From Desulfocapsaceae bacterium (GTDB lineage Bacteria > Desulfobacterota > Desulfobulbia > Desulfobulbales > Desulfocapsaceae), in contig JAQVER010000031.1 of assembly GCA_028697885.1 (NCBI GenBank), positions 1 to 39,773 on the forward strand: a DNA stretch of 39,773 nucleotides, given 5' to 3'. The notes below the pieces were generated by a model. It saw only the letters and a program-made list of their open reading frames with translations. It did not search any database and was not told the origin of the DNA. Below, one piece after another: positions 1 through 7,757 of this stretch; the stretch's first letter is position 1, and each line of letters starts with the position of its first letter. The translations under genes and the position numbers were made by a program.

Positions 1-1
1 G

Positions 2-385
2 AGTGCAAAGGTTACACTGCCATCAGTTGCCCGGAAGCAGACTAGTGGCCAGACCTTAGAGGAAACATTGCGCCTGGCGGAGAAAGGGTTGAGCGTAGAG
101 GAGATTGCAGCTGCGCGGGAGTTGAAAACTTCTACCATTGCCTCCCACATTGGAGAGCTCCTGCAGCAGGACAAGGGATTGGATGTGGATCGGTACGTCG
201 ACCGGGAGGTGCTGGGCTGTATGACTGAATTGTTCAGGGCGCATGGGCTCGTTCGTCTCAAGCCGATCGTCGATGCGATGAAAGGCCGGGCGGGATATGA
301 CCAGGCCCATATTGTCCGCGGCTTTCTGGTGTCCCAGGGCTGGAAGATAGAAGAGGTGAACGATGATGCGGCTTCGGATGAATGA
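2..385 (+). CDS. C-terminal fragment of a probable DNA helicase (HTH_40-type helix-turn-helix)
   Basis: The reading frame is open from the window edge to a stop at 383-385, so only the last 127 codons of a longer gene are visible. The segment TSGQTLEETLRLAEKGLSVE, followed by an EEIA...TSTIASHI pattern, matches the helix-turn-helix (HTH_40) found at the C-terminus of RecQ-like and some Pif1-like helicases, where it helps bind DNA. After it comes a charged helical tail ending in acidic residues. A TTG at 68 could look like a start, but the family-like sequence continues upstream of it, so the true start lies outside the window. The helicase assignment rests on this domain alone; the motor domains are not in view. 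Confidence 0.6.
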   Translation, partial: SAKVTLPSVARKQTSGQTLEETLRLAEKGLSVEEIAAARELKTSTIASHIGELLQQDKGLDVDRYVDREVLGCMTELFRAHGLVRLKPIVDAMKGRAGYDQAHIVRGFLVSQGWKIEEVNDDAASDE

Positions 386-641
386 GAGTAACTTAAAGGG
401 GATTTGACAGTTAGGGCGAAAGATACTTCCATTCAATTTGACATTCTTTCAGAGGTGAAAGAAGACTGGGGTTGAGGGGCAGTTAAGGTGCTGGTGGCAA
501 GCGCAGAGGTCTATGGGGGGATTAATTTGCTGAAGGGTGAGAACTGAAGGTAAACGAGGTTGATAATTCAATCTGATTAGCCAGAGCGAGGCACTGGATA
601 TGGACTTAAATACTAGGGGCAAGTTAATGTATATTGCCATA
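386..641. other. Intergenic region with a small perfect hairpin
   Basis: No convincing gene lies here. An 8-bp perfect inverted repeat (444-451 and 456-463, loop GAGG) sits 59 bases after the helicase stop codon. It has no following T-run, so it is not a standard intrinsic terminator on the plus strand. Confidence 0.35.
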
Positions 642-1271
642 TCAGAATCCTACTCTGATGCCAGCATAAATGATGTGGCCTGAATATTCAGCTGTCATGC
701 CATCAAAATTTGGATCTGAAAAGGCACTGAAACGATATTTGACATCGAGCGTGACTTTTTCGTTTACAGCATAACCCACGCCAGCACCTAATTGGTAGGT
801 AAATACAGTGTCGTCGTTACTCGATGATATGTGGCCCATACCTGGTACATTTATGTCGCTTACCGAAGTCTTCCCAAATCCGAGGCCAGCGCTTATGAAT
901 GGTGTAAATGCACTTTCATTTTTAAAATCATAATAGCCGTTAAACAGCAAGGAAAGGCTCGAAGCATCACCATCTAAATCAACATCACCACCGTATACAT
1001 TGGTTTTATCCAAATCATGCTTTATATATTGAACCTCGGCCTCAAGTCTGACATTGTTACTAAAGCCATATCCTATGGTGCCAGCAATGGCTAATCCATT
1101 GTTGGATTCGACAGTTACGGTGGAACCTGGTAGTAAATTAGTAACATCGGAATCATTGGGAATTACAAGACCTACATTGCCGCTCACGTATGGACCTGCA
1201 GCACTGTATGCGATGGAAGAGATAGAAAGCAGAGTTGCAGAACAAACAATAGTTAAAATATGTTTTTTCAT
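642..1271 (-). CDS. Outer-membrane beta-barrel protein (OmpA/OprF-like porin family)
   Basis: The 209-residue protein begins with a clear Sec signal peptide (basic MKKH, then a hydrophobic stretch, with likely cleavage after residues IAYSA). The mature part alternates polar and hydrophobic residues in strands typical of an eight-stranded barrel of the OMP_b-brl type (for example YGFSNNVRLEAEVQYIKH and YQLGAGVGYAVNEKVTLDVK). It ends in ...GIRVGF, the C-terminal Phe being the usual BAM recognition signal. It should sit in the outer membrane as a small structural or weakly porin-like protein. A strong GGGAGGG ribosome-binding site lies just upstream of the ATG. It appears monocistronic. The exact substrate or ligand cannot be read from the sequence. 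Confidence 0.85.
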   Translation of the reverse strand: MKKHILTIVCSATLLSISSIAYSAAGPYVSGNVGLVIPNDSDVTNLLPGSTVTVESNNGLAIAGTIGYGFSNNVRLEAEVQYIKHDLDKTNVYGGDVDLDGDASSLSLLFNGYYDFKNESAFTPFISAGLGFGKTSVSDINVPGMGHISSSNDDTVFTYQLGAGVGYAVNEKVTLDVKYRFSAFSDPNFDGMTAEYSGHIIYAGIRVGF

Positions 1272-1615
1272 TTTTCCCTCCCTTACTTTAGACTGTTTTT
1301 TGTGTGATTCTGTTGAGATCTGTAAACGGTACTGGCTTGTTCGGAAAATCTCACACTATTTGCACCTCCTTTTTTTTTGATGCCTGGCTATTTATGATTA
1401 CAGTCGGACATCATGTTATCAATAACTTGATATCAGTAGAGTGCTCTCGCCTCTACTTTCCAGTACCAATCTTAACCAATTAATCAAAAACTGACTTTTA
1501 GTTTGTCCTGTTTCCCCTTGCCTTCGTAAAAAGAAGGTTAATTCATTTAATCACAATAAAAATATTTTTAACAGGAATTGTAGTGGGATCGTTGTTTTTT
1601 GATGACGGCTCACCA
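1272..1615. other. Intergenic region between the outer-membrane protein gene and the mazG-like gene
   Basis: This 344-base stretch is AT-rich and holds the upstream region of the minus-strand barrel gene. A short dyad TATCAA-TAAC-TTGATA (1417-1432) could be an operator, but nothing ties it to a known regulator. No supported coding region was seen. Confidence 0.4.
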
Positions 1616-1921
1616 TTAAGGAGTGATAGGGTATTTTATGGCGTTGAGCTTCATTTTTTTATGGGCGGCCTCTATCGGATTCAGGTCAAACTTGGATGCC
1701 AGCATGGTAAGGTAGATCATCACATCTCCAACTTCTTCTTCAATGTGTTTGCGGGTGACCGCATCCACCTCTCTGCTTTCCTGTCCTTCCATCCATTGAA
1801 AAATCTCCACTAGTTCCGCAGTCTCAACACTGAGGGCCATAACCAGATTTTTTGGAGAGTGAAACTGTTCCCAATTTCGTTCACTGACGAATTTTGCGAG
1901 TTTTGTCTGTAGTTTTTTCAT
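1616..1921 (-). CDS. MazG-like nucleotide pyrophosphohydrolase (dCTPase-type)
   Basis: This 101-residue all-alpha protein matches the MazG-like/dCTP pyrophosphatase family, which hydrolyses non-canonical or excess (d)NTPs to NMP and pyrophosphate. The metal-binding pattern is visible: ETAELVEIFQW in the first helix pair (ExxE) and EEVGDVMIYL in the second (ExxD), followed by the family hallmark N-A-x-KYP near the end. Members usually continue some 10-15 residues past KYP; here the frame stops three residues later, so the C-terminal tail is short but the catalytic helices are complete. It is divergent from the protease gene at 2046, sharing a 124-base intergenic region. It probably acts alone in nucleotide-pool housekeeping. 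Confidence 0.85.
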   Translation of the reverse strand: MKKLQTKLAKFVSERNWEQFHSPKNLVMALSVETAELVEIFQWMEGQESREVDAVTRKHIEEEVGDVMIYLTMLASKFDLNPIEAAHKKMKLNAIKYPITP

Positions 1922-2045
1922 ATTAATTGTCTTTCTCGTGGTCTTTCTTGTTGGATTCTGGTAGGTTTTTTTAGTCTATGTCGTCAGTGTAGCATTGTTA
2001 ACAGGGTGAGCAACCCCTTTTTTTCCTTTTAATGGATGTCATTTT

Positions 2046-4157
2046 ATGAAAAATCGTTCATCAGTTTTTTTCAGCTTGTTTCTCTCTGTCTTTTTGTTTT
2101 TTACCTCCATCGATACCGGGGCTGCAAATGGCTTGGCCACGGTGGATATGGGAAGAGACAGGATGATTGGTTATATGATCAGCAAGCAGTTACCGGCTAT
2201 GCATTTCAGCGATAAGCAGATGGACGATTCACTCAGTCGTGCGGCCTTTGATCTGTATATGAAACAGCTTGATTTTCAGAAGCGTTTTCTGCTGCAGCAA
2301 GATGTTGATGTCTTGACTGCTTATTCCCAATCTATTGATGATGAACTGTTGCACGGCAATCTGACTTTGCCGCAGAAAGGTTTCGATCTTCTCAATGTCC
2401 GCATTCAGCAGGTGGAAAAGATGGCTTCTGAGATTCTGGCCGGGGATATTGATGTGAATCAGAAAGAATCTTTGGAAACTGATCCGGAAAAATTAACTTA
2501 TGCCACGGATCTGCAGGGCTTGCGGGAGTATTGGCGGAAGATACTGAAGGAACAGATCATCTCCAAGTATCTTGATGCCCTGACGGAGCAGCAGACGGCG
2601 AAAGAAAAGAAAAGTGATGACCTCTTGTGGAAGGAGGCCCGAGAAAGGGTCACCAAGTTGAACAAACAGTTCTTCCATCGCCTGCATCAGGAGACTGTTC
2701 AGGATCACATTGATCGTTTTTTTGACGCGGTGGCAAGGGCCTTTGATCCCCACACAGACTATATGCCGCCGGATAATAAGGAAGACTTTGATATCCATAT
2801 GCGCGGTAGTCTTGAAGGGATTGGAGCGGTATTGCGAGAGGAGGATGGCTATATCAAGGTGGTGTCCATTATTCCGGGAAGCGCATCTGCCAGACAGGGA
2901 AAGCTTGAGGCAGAGGACAGTATTCTTGAGGTGGCTCAGAAGGATGGGGACCCTGTCGAGATTACTGATATGCGTCTGCGCGATGCCGTTCGCCTGATCA
3001 GAGGTCCCAAGGGCACGGAGGTACGTCTGACGGTGAAGAAACCGGATGGAGTGAAAGTGGTGATCTCTTTGATTCGTGATGTCGTCCAGATTGAAGAGAC
3101 TTTTGTGAAATCGGTGGCTCTTGATGCCCCGGGTGGAGGAAAGATTGGCTATATCATGATCCCCAGTTTCTATCGTGATTTTGAAGGGACTAAGAACGGG
3201 AATGAGGCCAGAAATTGCACGGAGGATACCAGGAAGGCCATTGAAGATCTGAAGAAAGCGGGTGTCAAGGGCATCATTCTTGACTTGCGTAATAATGGTG
3301 GCGGCTCGTTGGTGGATGCGGTGGATACTGCAGGCCTTTTTATCAAATCAGGGCCGATTGTGCAGGTGAAAAACAGTTCCGGCGTCAAGCGGGTCCTTAA
3401 CGATGAAGATCCGGGGATCGTCTACGATGGCCCTCTGGTGGTTCTGGTGAATCAGTTTTCTGCCTCTGCCTCAGAGATTGTGGCGGCTGCTCTGCAGGAC
3501 TATGGCCGGGCGGTGATCATTGGCGGCAGGCATACTCACGGTAAGGGAACGGTACAGACTCTGGTGGATATGAATGAAAATATTCCTACCTTACATTTGC
3601 GCAGCTATGATGACTTGGGGGCACTGAAGGTAACGATTCAAAAATTTTATCGGGTGACTGGCGGATCAACACAATATAAGGGCGTAGAGCCGGATATTGT
3701 CTTGCCGAGTCTTTTTCAATATCTGAAATCCGGTGAGCAGTATATTGATTACTCTTTGCCCTGGGATCAAGTTGAGCCTGTTCCTTTTGTCAAGTACGGC
3801 GGTAAAAAGATTGATTTGAAGCGCTTGGTTGCGGCCAGCGAGCACAGGGTAAAATCTGATTCCGGCCTGCAGGCCATTGCCGATGAAGCGAAGAAGGCTG
3901 AAGAACGGAGCAAGGACACGGTAGTGTCACTGCAGTTGAGTGATATGAAGAAGAGGCGTGAAGAGGCTGAAGCTGCTCGTAAAAAAATAGGTTCCCATTA
4001 TCGTAAATATCGTGTGGAGCAAGAGGGTGCGATGGACGAGGAGACGGAAAATGGGGCAAAGCAAGGAGATGACCGTTTAAAATGGTTGGAGGAGGTCAAG
4101 GATGACCCCTATATTGCTGAGTCAATGCGGGTGCTGGAGGATATGAATAAGTTTTGA
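2046..4157 (+). CDS. prc: Tail-specific / C-terminal processing protease (Prc family, peptidase S41)
   Basis: The 703-residue precursor starts with a Sec signal peptide (ATG at 2046, hydrophobic core SLFLSVFLFFTS), placing it in the periplasm. Domain order follows E. coli Prc: a helical N-terminal region, a PDZ domain around residues 250-340 (GIGAVLREEDGYIKVVSIIPG), the S41 protease core, and a charged C-terminal DUF3340-like tail. The Ser/Lys catalytic dyad is recognisable as the middle Ser of FSASASEIVAAA (about S474) and the Lys of HGKGTVQ (about K500). Prc degrades or trims periplasmic substrates from their C-termini, including murein hydrolases in E. coli; two lytic transglycosylases are encoded later in this window, although a link is only inference. 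No co-transcribed partner is evident. Confidence 0.93.
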   Translation: MKNRSSVFFSLFLSVFLFFTSIDTGAANGLATVDMGRDRMIGYMISKQLPAMHFSDKQMDDSLSRAAFDLYMKQLDFQKRFLLQQDVDVLTAYSQSIDDELLHGNLTLPQKGFDLLNVRIQQVEKMASEILAGDIDVNQKESLETDPEKLTYATDLQGLREYWRKILKEQIISKYLDALTEQQTAKEKKSDDLLWKEARERVTKLNKQFFHRLHQETVQDHIDRFFDAVARAFDPHTDYMPPDNKEDFDIHMRGSLEGIGAVLREEDGYIKVVSIIPGSASARQGKLEAEDSILEVAQKDGDPVEITDMRLRDAVRLIRGPKGTEVRLTVKKPDGVKVVISLIRDVVQIEETFVKSVALDAPGGGKIGYIMIPSFYRDFEGTKNGNEARNCTEDTRKAIEDLKKAGVKGIILDLRNNGGGSLVDAVDTAGLFIKSGPIVQVKNSSGVKRVLNDEDPGIVYDGPLVVLVNQFSASASEIVAAALQDYGRAVIIGGRHTHGKGTVQTLVDMNENIPTLHLRSYDDLGALKVTIQKFYRVTGGSTQYKGVEPDIVLPSLFQYLKSGEQYIDYSLPWDQVEPVPFVKYGGKKIDLKRLVAASEHRVKSDSGLQAIADEAKKAEERSKDTVVSLQLSDMKKRREEAEAARKKIGSHYRKYRVEQEGAMDEETENGAKQGDDRLKWLEEVKDDPYIAESMRVLEDMNKF

Positions 4158-4277
4158 AAACGTATAACTATTAGTAGGTTATGACTACAAAAAATTGCTT
4201 TGTTTCGGGTTGTCATTTCGGTAATATGTCTTGAAAGTAGATTGGCTAAGCTAACATTCAACCCCAAAGGAGATATT

Positions 4278-4718
4278 ATGAAAAAATCGATTGCCGTGGC
4301 TGTTGCGTTTGCGTCCTGTATACTGATTTCAGCAGGTACTGTTTTAGCTGCTTCAAACCCGATGCCTGATCTGACCGGAAAGTGGGAAACGAAGAGCTAT
4401 GGTCATCATCATGAGGAAAGAGGCTTTTTTTCGACTACAGATGTGGATGGTAAATGGACAATTAAGGAGCAGCAAGGACGATTTTTCACTGGAGAACGTA
4501 CCTATTTTCTTAAAGCCCGTGACAATAAAAAGATTACGGAAGGTTTCTCAGGCGTTATATCCCGGGATGGTAAACATCTCTATATGGTTGATCATGATGA
4601 GGATATCCTGATGGGTGATATTCTAGAAAATGATTCTATAGAGCTTGTCATTCTCAACGATGGCGATAAAGAAAATAATTCTAGGATTGGTCTGATCGAG
4701 ATTGAAAAGGTGAAATAG
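4278..4718 (+). CDS. Small exported beta-rich protein of unknown function
   Basis: The start at 4278 is chosen because AAAGGAG lies seven bases before it and because it gives a textbook signal peptide (MKKSIAVAVAFASCILISAG, cleavage near VLAA). The frame extends upstream to 4200, but that part has neither feature. The mature protein of about 120 residues opens with DLTGKWETKSYG and then runs through short alternating strands (GKWTIKEQQGRFFTGE, FSGVISRDGKHLYMVD), ending with a strand rich in Ile and Glu. The pattern recalls small avidin- or lipocalin-like barrels in which a G-x-W strand opens the fold, but I cannot assign a family. It is followed by a strong hairpin terminator, so it is probably a single-gene transcript. 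Confidence 0.75.
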   Translation: MKKSIAVAVAFASCILISAGTVLAASNPMPDLTGKWETKSYGHHHEERGFFSTTDVDGKWTIKEQQGRFFTGERTYFLKARDNKKITEGFSGVISRDGKHLYMVDHDEDILMGDILENDSIELVILNDGDKENNSRIGLIEIEKVK

Positions 4719-4724
4719 GAAGCT

Positions 4725-4781
4725 CTCTATCGCAAACAAAAAAGGAACGACAAAGTCGTTCCTTTTTTGTTTGCGATAGAG
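4725..4781 (+). terminator. Perfect 27-bp stem terminator hairpin, likely bidirectional
   Basis: Arms 4725-4751 and 4755-4781 are exact reverse complements with an AAA loop. The inner part has the layout of an intrinsic terminator (A6, GGAACGAC, loop, GTCGTTCC, T6), usable in both directions. The outer part adds a further 13 matched base pairs (starting CTCTATCGCAAAC), which is unusually long. Confidence 0.85.
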
Positions 4782-5019
4782 CAGATTCGAGAGGAGAGTC
4801 CTTGATCATTCTGACATTGTAACAAATCACTATCTTGCGTACTTTCCCAAGCCTTTCTGGTTCAATTATCCCGCTCGATCATTAGAATTCGCTGGCCCTG
4901 CAACTGCCGTTACCTGATTCCTCGCTCAATAGTATCGATGAATGAAATGAGGAATTTTTTACCTTTTCTTGTTTTATGTCTGCCCTGCATGAAGGGGCGA
5001 AAAGAGTTCTGGAGGAAGT

Positions 5020-5802
5020 ATGCAAACACGTATCCGGCTGGTCGTCTTTTCCTTTCTTTTCTTAGCACTGACTTCAATAGTTCATGCTGGAGAACAGGCA
5101 GACAGCCTGTTTCAGTATTCGACAATCAATGGATTGCTCAAAGGATTCTATGATGGAGATCTGAGCTTCTCAGATTTGTCGGCTCATGGTGATCTGGGGT
5201 TGGGGACCTTTAACCATCTGGATGGAGAAATGGTGGCCCTGGATGGACGTTTTTATCAGGTCAGGATGGATGGCGTTGCCTATCCGGTCAAAGGCGAGCA
5301 GAATACACCGTTTGCTGTTGTCACCCGATTTGATGCCGATCAGAATGCGGATCTTCCTGTCGAATTGAATTATCAGGGATTGCAGCAGAATCTGGATCGA
5401 CTCATAACCAATCGGAATCACTTTTACGCTTTTCGCATCCCGGGCCATTTTCGCAAAATGATGGTTCGTTCTGTCCCGAGCCAGCGTCCTCCATACCGCC
5501 CCTTGGCTGAAGTAGTTAAGGAGCAGGCCGTGTTCAAATATGAAGATACCGAGGGAACTTTGATCGGATTTTATACTCCCGATTTTATGCAGGGGTTAAA
5601 TGTCCCGGGATATCACTTTCATTTTCTGAATAAAAACAAGACGCGAGGTGGGCATGTCCTCGACTTGCAGACAGGACCTGGAAAGATTGAGATAGATGAA
5701 ATCAGTGAGATCGTGATGAGCTTGCCCGGTTCGCCGACCTTTGCTACACTGGACCTCGCTCAGGATCAAGCAAAGGCCCTGCAGCAGGTGGAAAAAAAAT
5801 AG
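5020..5802 (+). CDS. budA: Alpha-acetolactate decarboxylase with a signal peptide
   Basis: The 260-residue protein matches the acetolactate decarboxylase family, which converts (S)-2-acetolactate to (R)-acetoin and CO2. The three zinc-binding histidines are seen as H199 and H201 in GYHFHFLN and H212 in GGHVLD; the N-terminal half carries the usual GLLKGFYDGDLSFSDLSAHG and HLDGEMVALDG segments, including the conserved Glu. A GGAGG site lies before the ATG at 5020. The N-terminus (MQTRIRLVVFSFLFLALTSI, cleavage near VHA) is a clear export signal, whereas many family members are cytoplasmic. No acetolactate synthase or acetoin reductase lies beside it, so the source of its substrate is not explained by the neighbourhood. 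Confidence 0.9.
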   Translation: MQTRIRLVVFSFLFLALTSIVHAGEQADSLFQYSTINGLLKGFYDGDLSFSDLSAHGDLGLGTFNHLDGEMVALDGRFYQVRMDGVAYPVKGEQNTPFAVVTRFDADQNADLPVELNYQGLQQNLDRLITNRNHFYAFRIPGHFRKMMVRSVPSQRPPYRPLAEVVKEQAVFKYEDTEGTLIGFYTPDFMQGLNVPGYHFHFLNKNKTRGGHVLDLQTGPGKIEIDEISEIVMSLPGSPTFATLDLAQDQAKALQQVEKK

Positions 5803-5972
5803 TTTAACAGTGGTGGCGGATGCTCAGTCCCGAAGATGAAAAAGGAGATTGTGGAGAAAGGGAATGAAAAGCTGTCCGGCGGTGATGGCTCATGTTTTGA
5901 ACAAAAAGTATTCATTGCTTTGTATTAAAAAAATATGGGTGAAACAGATACGTGGGGTACTGTAAAAAAATC

Positions 5973-6000
5973 TTGATTAACAGAAAAAAAAGTGATAAAG
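5973..6000 (+). promoter_or_regulatory. Candidate sigma70-like promoter upstream of the dsr operon
   Basis: TTGATT (5973-5978) and ATAAAG (5995-6000) are separated by 16 bases in an A-rich tract upstream of the RsbRD-like gene. The match is weak, and the assignment rests on position alone. Confidence 0.22.
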
Positions 6001-6072
6001 CTCGTTGCTTATGAATGACTATTCAGTTAATGAATACCTAAAGGCCTGCTATTTACGAAGGACTGGTGAACA

Positions 6073-6615
6073 ATGAAGCTTGATGAGGCATTTAGGAATT
6101 ATAGGGAGAAGATCGTTGACAGGTGGGTTGATTACACCCTGTCGACCTATGAGTCTTCATCCTTTTTCAAAAAAGAAAAGGATAAGTTCGCCAATCCTGT
6201 TGGTGGCAATGTCAGGGAAGCCCTGGATGCGCTATTCGTCCTACTTGCTCGAAATGCCGACCCTAAAGAGTTTGTTGCGCCCTTGGAGCAGATCATGCTC
6301 ATTCGTGCCATTCAGGAGTTTGCGGCGTCAGTAGCAGTGGGGCCGATTCATGCGGTCAAGCATATAACCCGTGAGATTCTGGCCAAGGATAAGGAAAGAT
6401 GTCATCTTGTTCAGGAGCTGTATGATTTTGAGTTTGCTGTTGATCTTGCTGTGCTTGCCGCTTTTGACCTGTACATGCAATGTCGGGAACGCTTGTATCA
6501 GGTTCGGATTCAGGAAATAAAGACCGGCAATTTTATTCTTACTGACAGTAAATGTCCGACGAATTTGCTGAAAACCAATATTCAGGAGTCTATTAAGGCT
6601 GTTGAAAGCCATTAA
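6073..6615 (+). CDS. RsbRD N-terminal domain protein, putative regulator in front of dsrM
   Basis: This 180-residue, mostly helical protein resembles the RsbRD_N domain: it begins LDEAFRNYREKIVDRWVDYT, has the central block NPVGGNVREALDALF, and continues with helices around PLEQIMLIRAIQEF. In Bacillus-type stressosome proteins such a domain senses signals and is followed by a STAS domain; here no STAS domain follows, so it stands alone. It ends 75 bases before dsrM and points the same way, and from memory similar genes sit upstream of dsrMKJOP in other sulfate reducers. A role in controlling or assembling the Dsr complex is therefore plausible but not shown. No membrane segments or metal motifs are visible. 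Confidence 0.75.
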   Translation: MKLDEAFRNYREKIVDRWVDYTLSTYESSSFFKKEKDKFANPVGGNVREALDALFVLLARNADPKEFVAPLEQIMLIRAIQEFAASVAVGPIHAVKHITREILAKDKERCHLVQELYDFEFAVDLAVLAAFDLYMQCRERLYQVRIQEIKTGNFILTDSKCPTNLLKTNIQESIKAVESH

Positions 6616-6690
6616 CTGGGTGCTGGGTCGGAAGGGGGGTTGAAATTCCGCACAGTTTCCAACACTGTTCAATTTGAAGCGAGGTAAGAA

Positions 6691-7716
6691 ATGAAGTACG
6701 CCTTCTCATTCCTGGCAGTCATTGCTCTGATCTTGATTGCAGGGCTAGGATCCCAGGTACCGGGTATGCAATACTTATTTGGTGTTGCCATACCGTATCT
6801 GGCCATGATGCTCTTTGTGGGTGGCTTTGTCTATCGGGTCACACAATGGGCAAAATCACCTGTTCCTTTTTCCATCCCCACAACATGTGGTCAGGGTGCG
6901 TCATTGGATTTCATTAAGCAGGACAAACTGGACTGTCCCACTAAGACCTCAGAGGTTGTGGCCAGGATGTTTCTGGAGATTTTTCTCTTCAGATCACTGT
7001 TCAGGAATACCAAAGCAGATATCTATGACGGACCCAAAATCACCTATGAATCATCCAAGTGGTTGTGGCTTTTTGGACTTCTCTTTCACTATTCGTTCCT
7101 CCTGATTGTGATCAGGCATATGCGTCTTTTTGTAGATCCCATTCCTTCCTGGCTGTCTGCCATTGAAAGTGTTGATTCCATGTTGCAGATCGGAGCACCC
7201 ACACTCTATCTTTCGAGTGTGACACTTCTCTTGGGGCTTCTTCTTCTCTTCGGGCGTCGTCTTGTGAATCGTCATGTTCGTTATATCTCGCTGAATAACG
7301 ATTATTTCCCGCTGGTGCTGATCTTTGCTATCGGTGTGACCGGCATTCTGATGCGCTACTTCCTGCGCACCAATATTGACATCATTAATATCAAGAATCT
7401 GGCAACGGGTCTGGTGACCTTTTCCCCGGTGATCAATGTTAAGATTGGGACAATATTTTATATTCATCTCTTTCTGGTTTCAACTCTGCTTGCCTATTTC
7501 CCTTTTAGTAAATTGATGCACATGGGTGGAGTTTTCATGAGTCCCACCAGGAATATGGCCAATGACAGCCGGGCAAAACGACACATCAATCCTTGGAATG
7601 ATCCAACGATTAAACCTCATTCCTATGCAGGATACGAGGATGAGTTCAGGGAGTTTATGGTGGATGCGGGTATACCGGTTGAGAAAGAGCTGTCAGCCAC
7701 AAAGGACGAGGCGTGA
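6691..7716 (+). CDS. dsrM: DsrM, membrane b-type cytochrome of the DsrMKJOP complex
   Basis: The 341-residue protein is a NarI-like integral membrane subunit with an N-terminal hydrophobic segment and about five more membrane helices (for example FGLLFHYSFLLIVIRH and LYLSSVTLLLGLLLLFGRR). Histidines inside these helices (HYSF and IRHMR) are candidate haem b ligands. DsrM oxidises or reduces menaquinol and exchanges electrons with DsrK. The start has GCGAGG about nine bases before the ATG. It is first in the dsrMKJOP block, with 41 bases to dsrK. Length and gene order match those in known sulfate-reducing deltaproteobacteria. Confidence 0.95.
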   Translation: MKYAFSFLAVIALILIAGLGSQVPGMQYLFGVAIPYLAMMLFVGGFVYRVTQWAKSPVPFSIPTTCGQGASLDFIKQDKLDCPTKTSEVVARMFLEIFLFRSLFRNTKADIYDGPKITYESSKWLWLFGLLFHYSFLLIVIRHMRLFVDPIPSWLSAIESVDSMLQIGAPTLYLSSVTLLLGLLLLFGRRLVNRHVRYISLNNDYFPLVLIFAIGVTGILMRYFLRTNIDIINIKNLATGLVTFSPVINVKIGTIFYIHLFLVSTLLAYFPFSKLMHMGGVFMSPTRNMANDSRAKRHINPWNDPTIKPHSYAGYEDEFREFMVDAGIPVEKELSATKDEA

Positions 7717-7757
7717 GATTGTCCACACCCAAAACTAGCTTATAAGGATAGATAACG

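Noticed and set aside
449..640. A 63-codon minus-strand frame after the outer-membrane protein gene
   Set aside because: It has no ribosome-binding site or family-like sequence.
1417..1432. Short dyad TATCAA-TAAC-TTGATA as a regulator site
   Set aside because: Dyads of this length occur by chance in AT-rich DNA, and it matches no operator I can name.
5836..5928. A 30-codon frame after the acetolactate decarboxylase gene
   Set aside because: It has no ribosome-binding site and no recognisable motif; it is too short to support.
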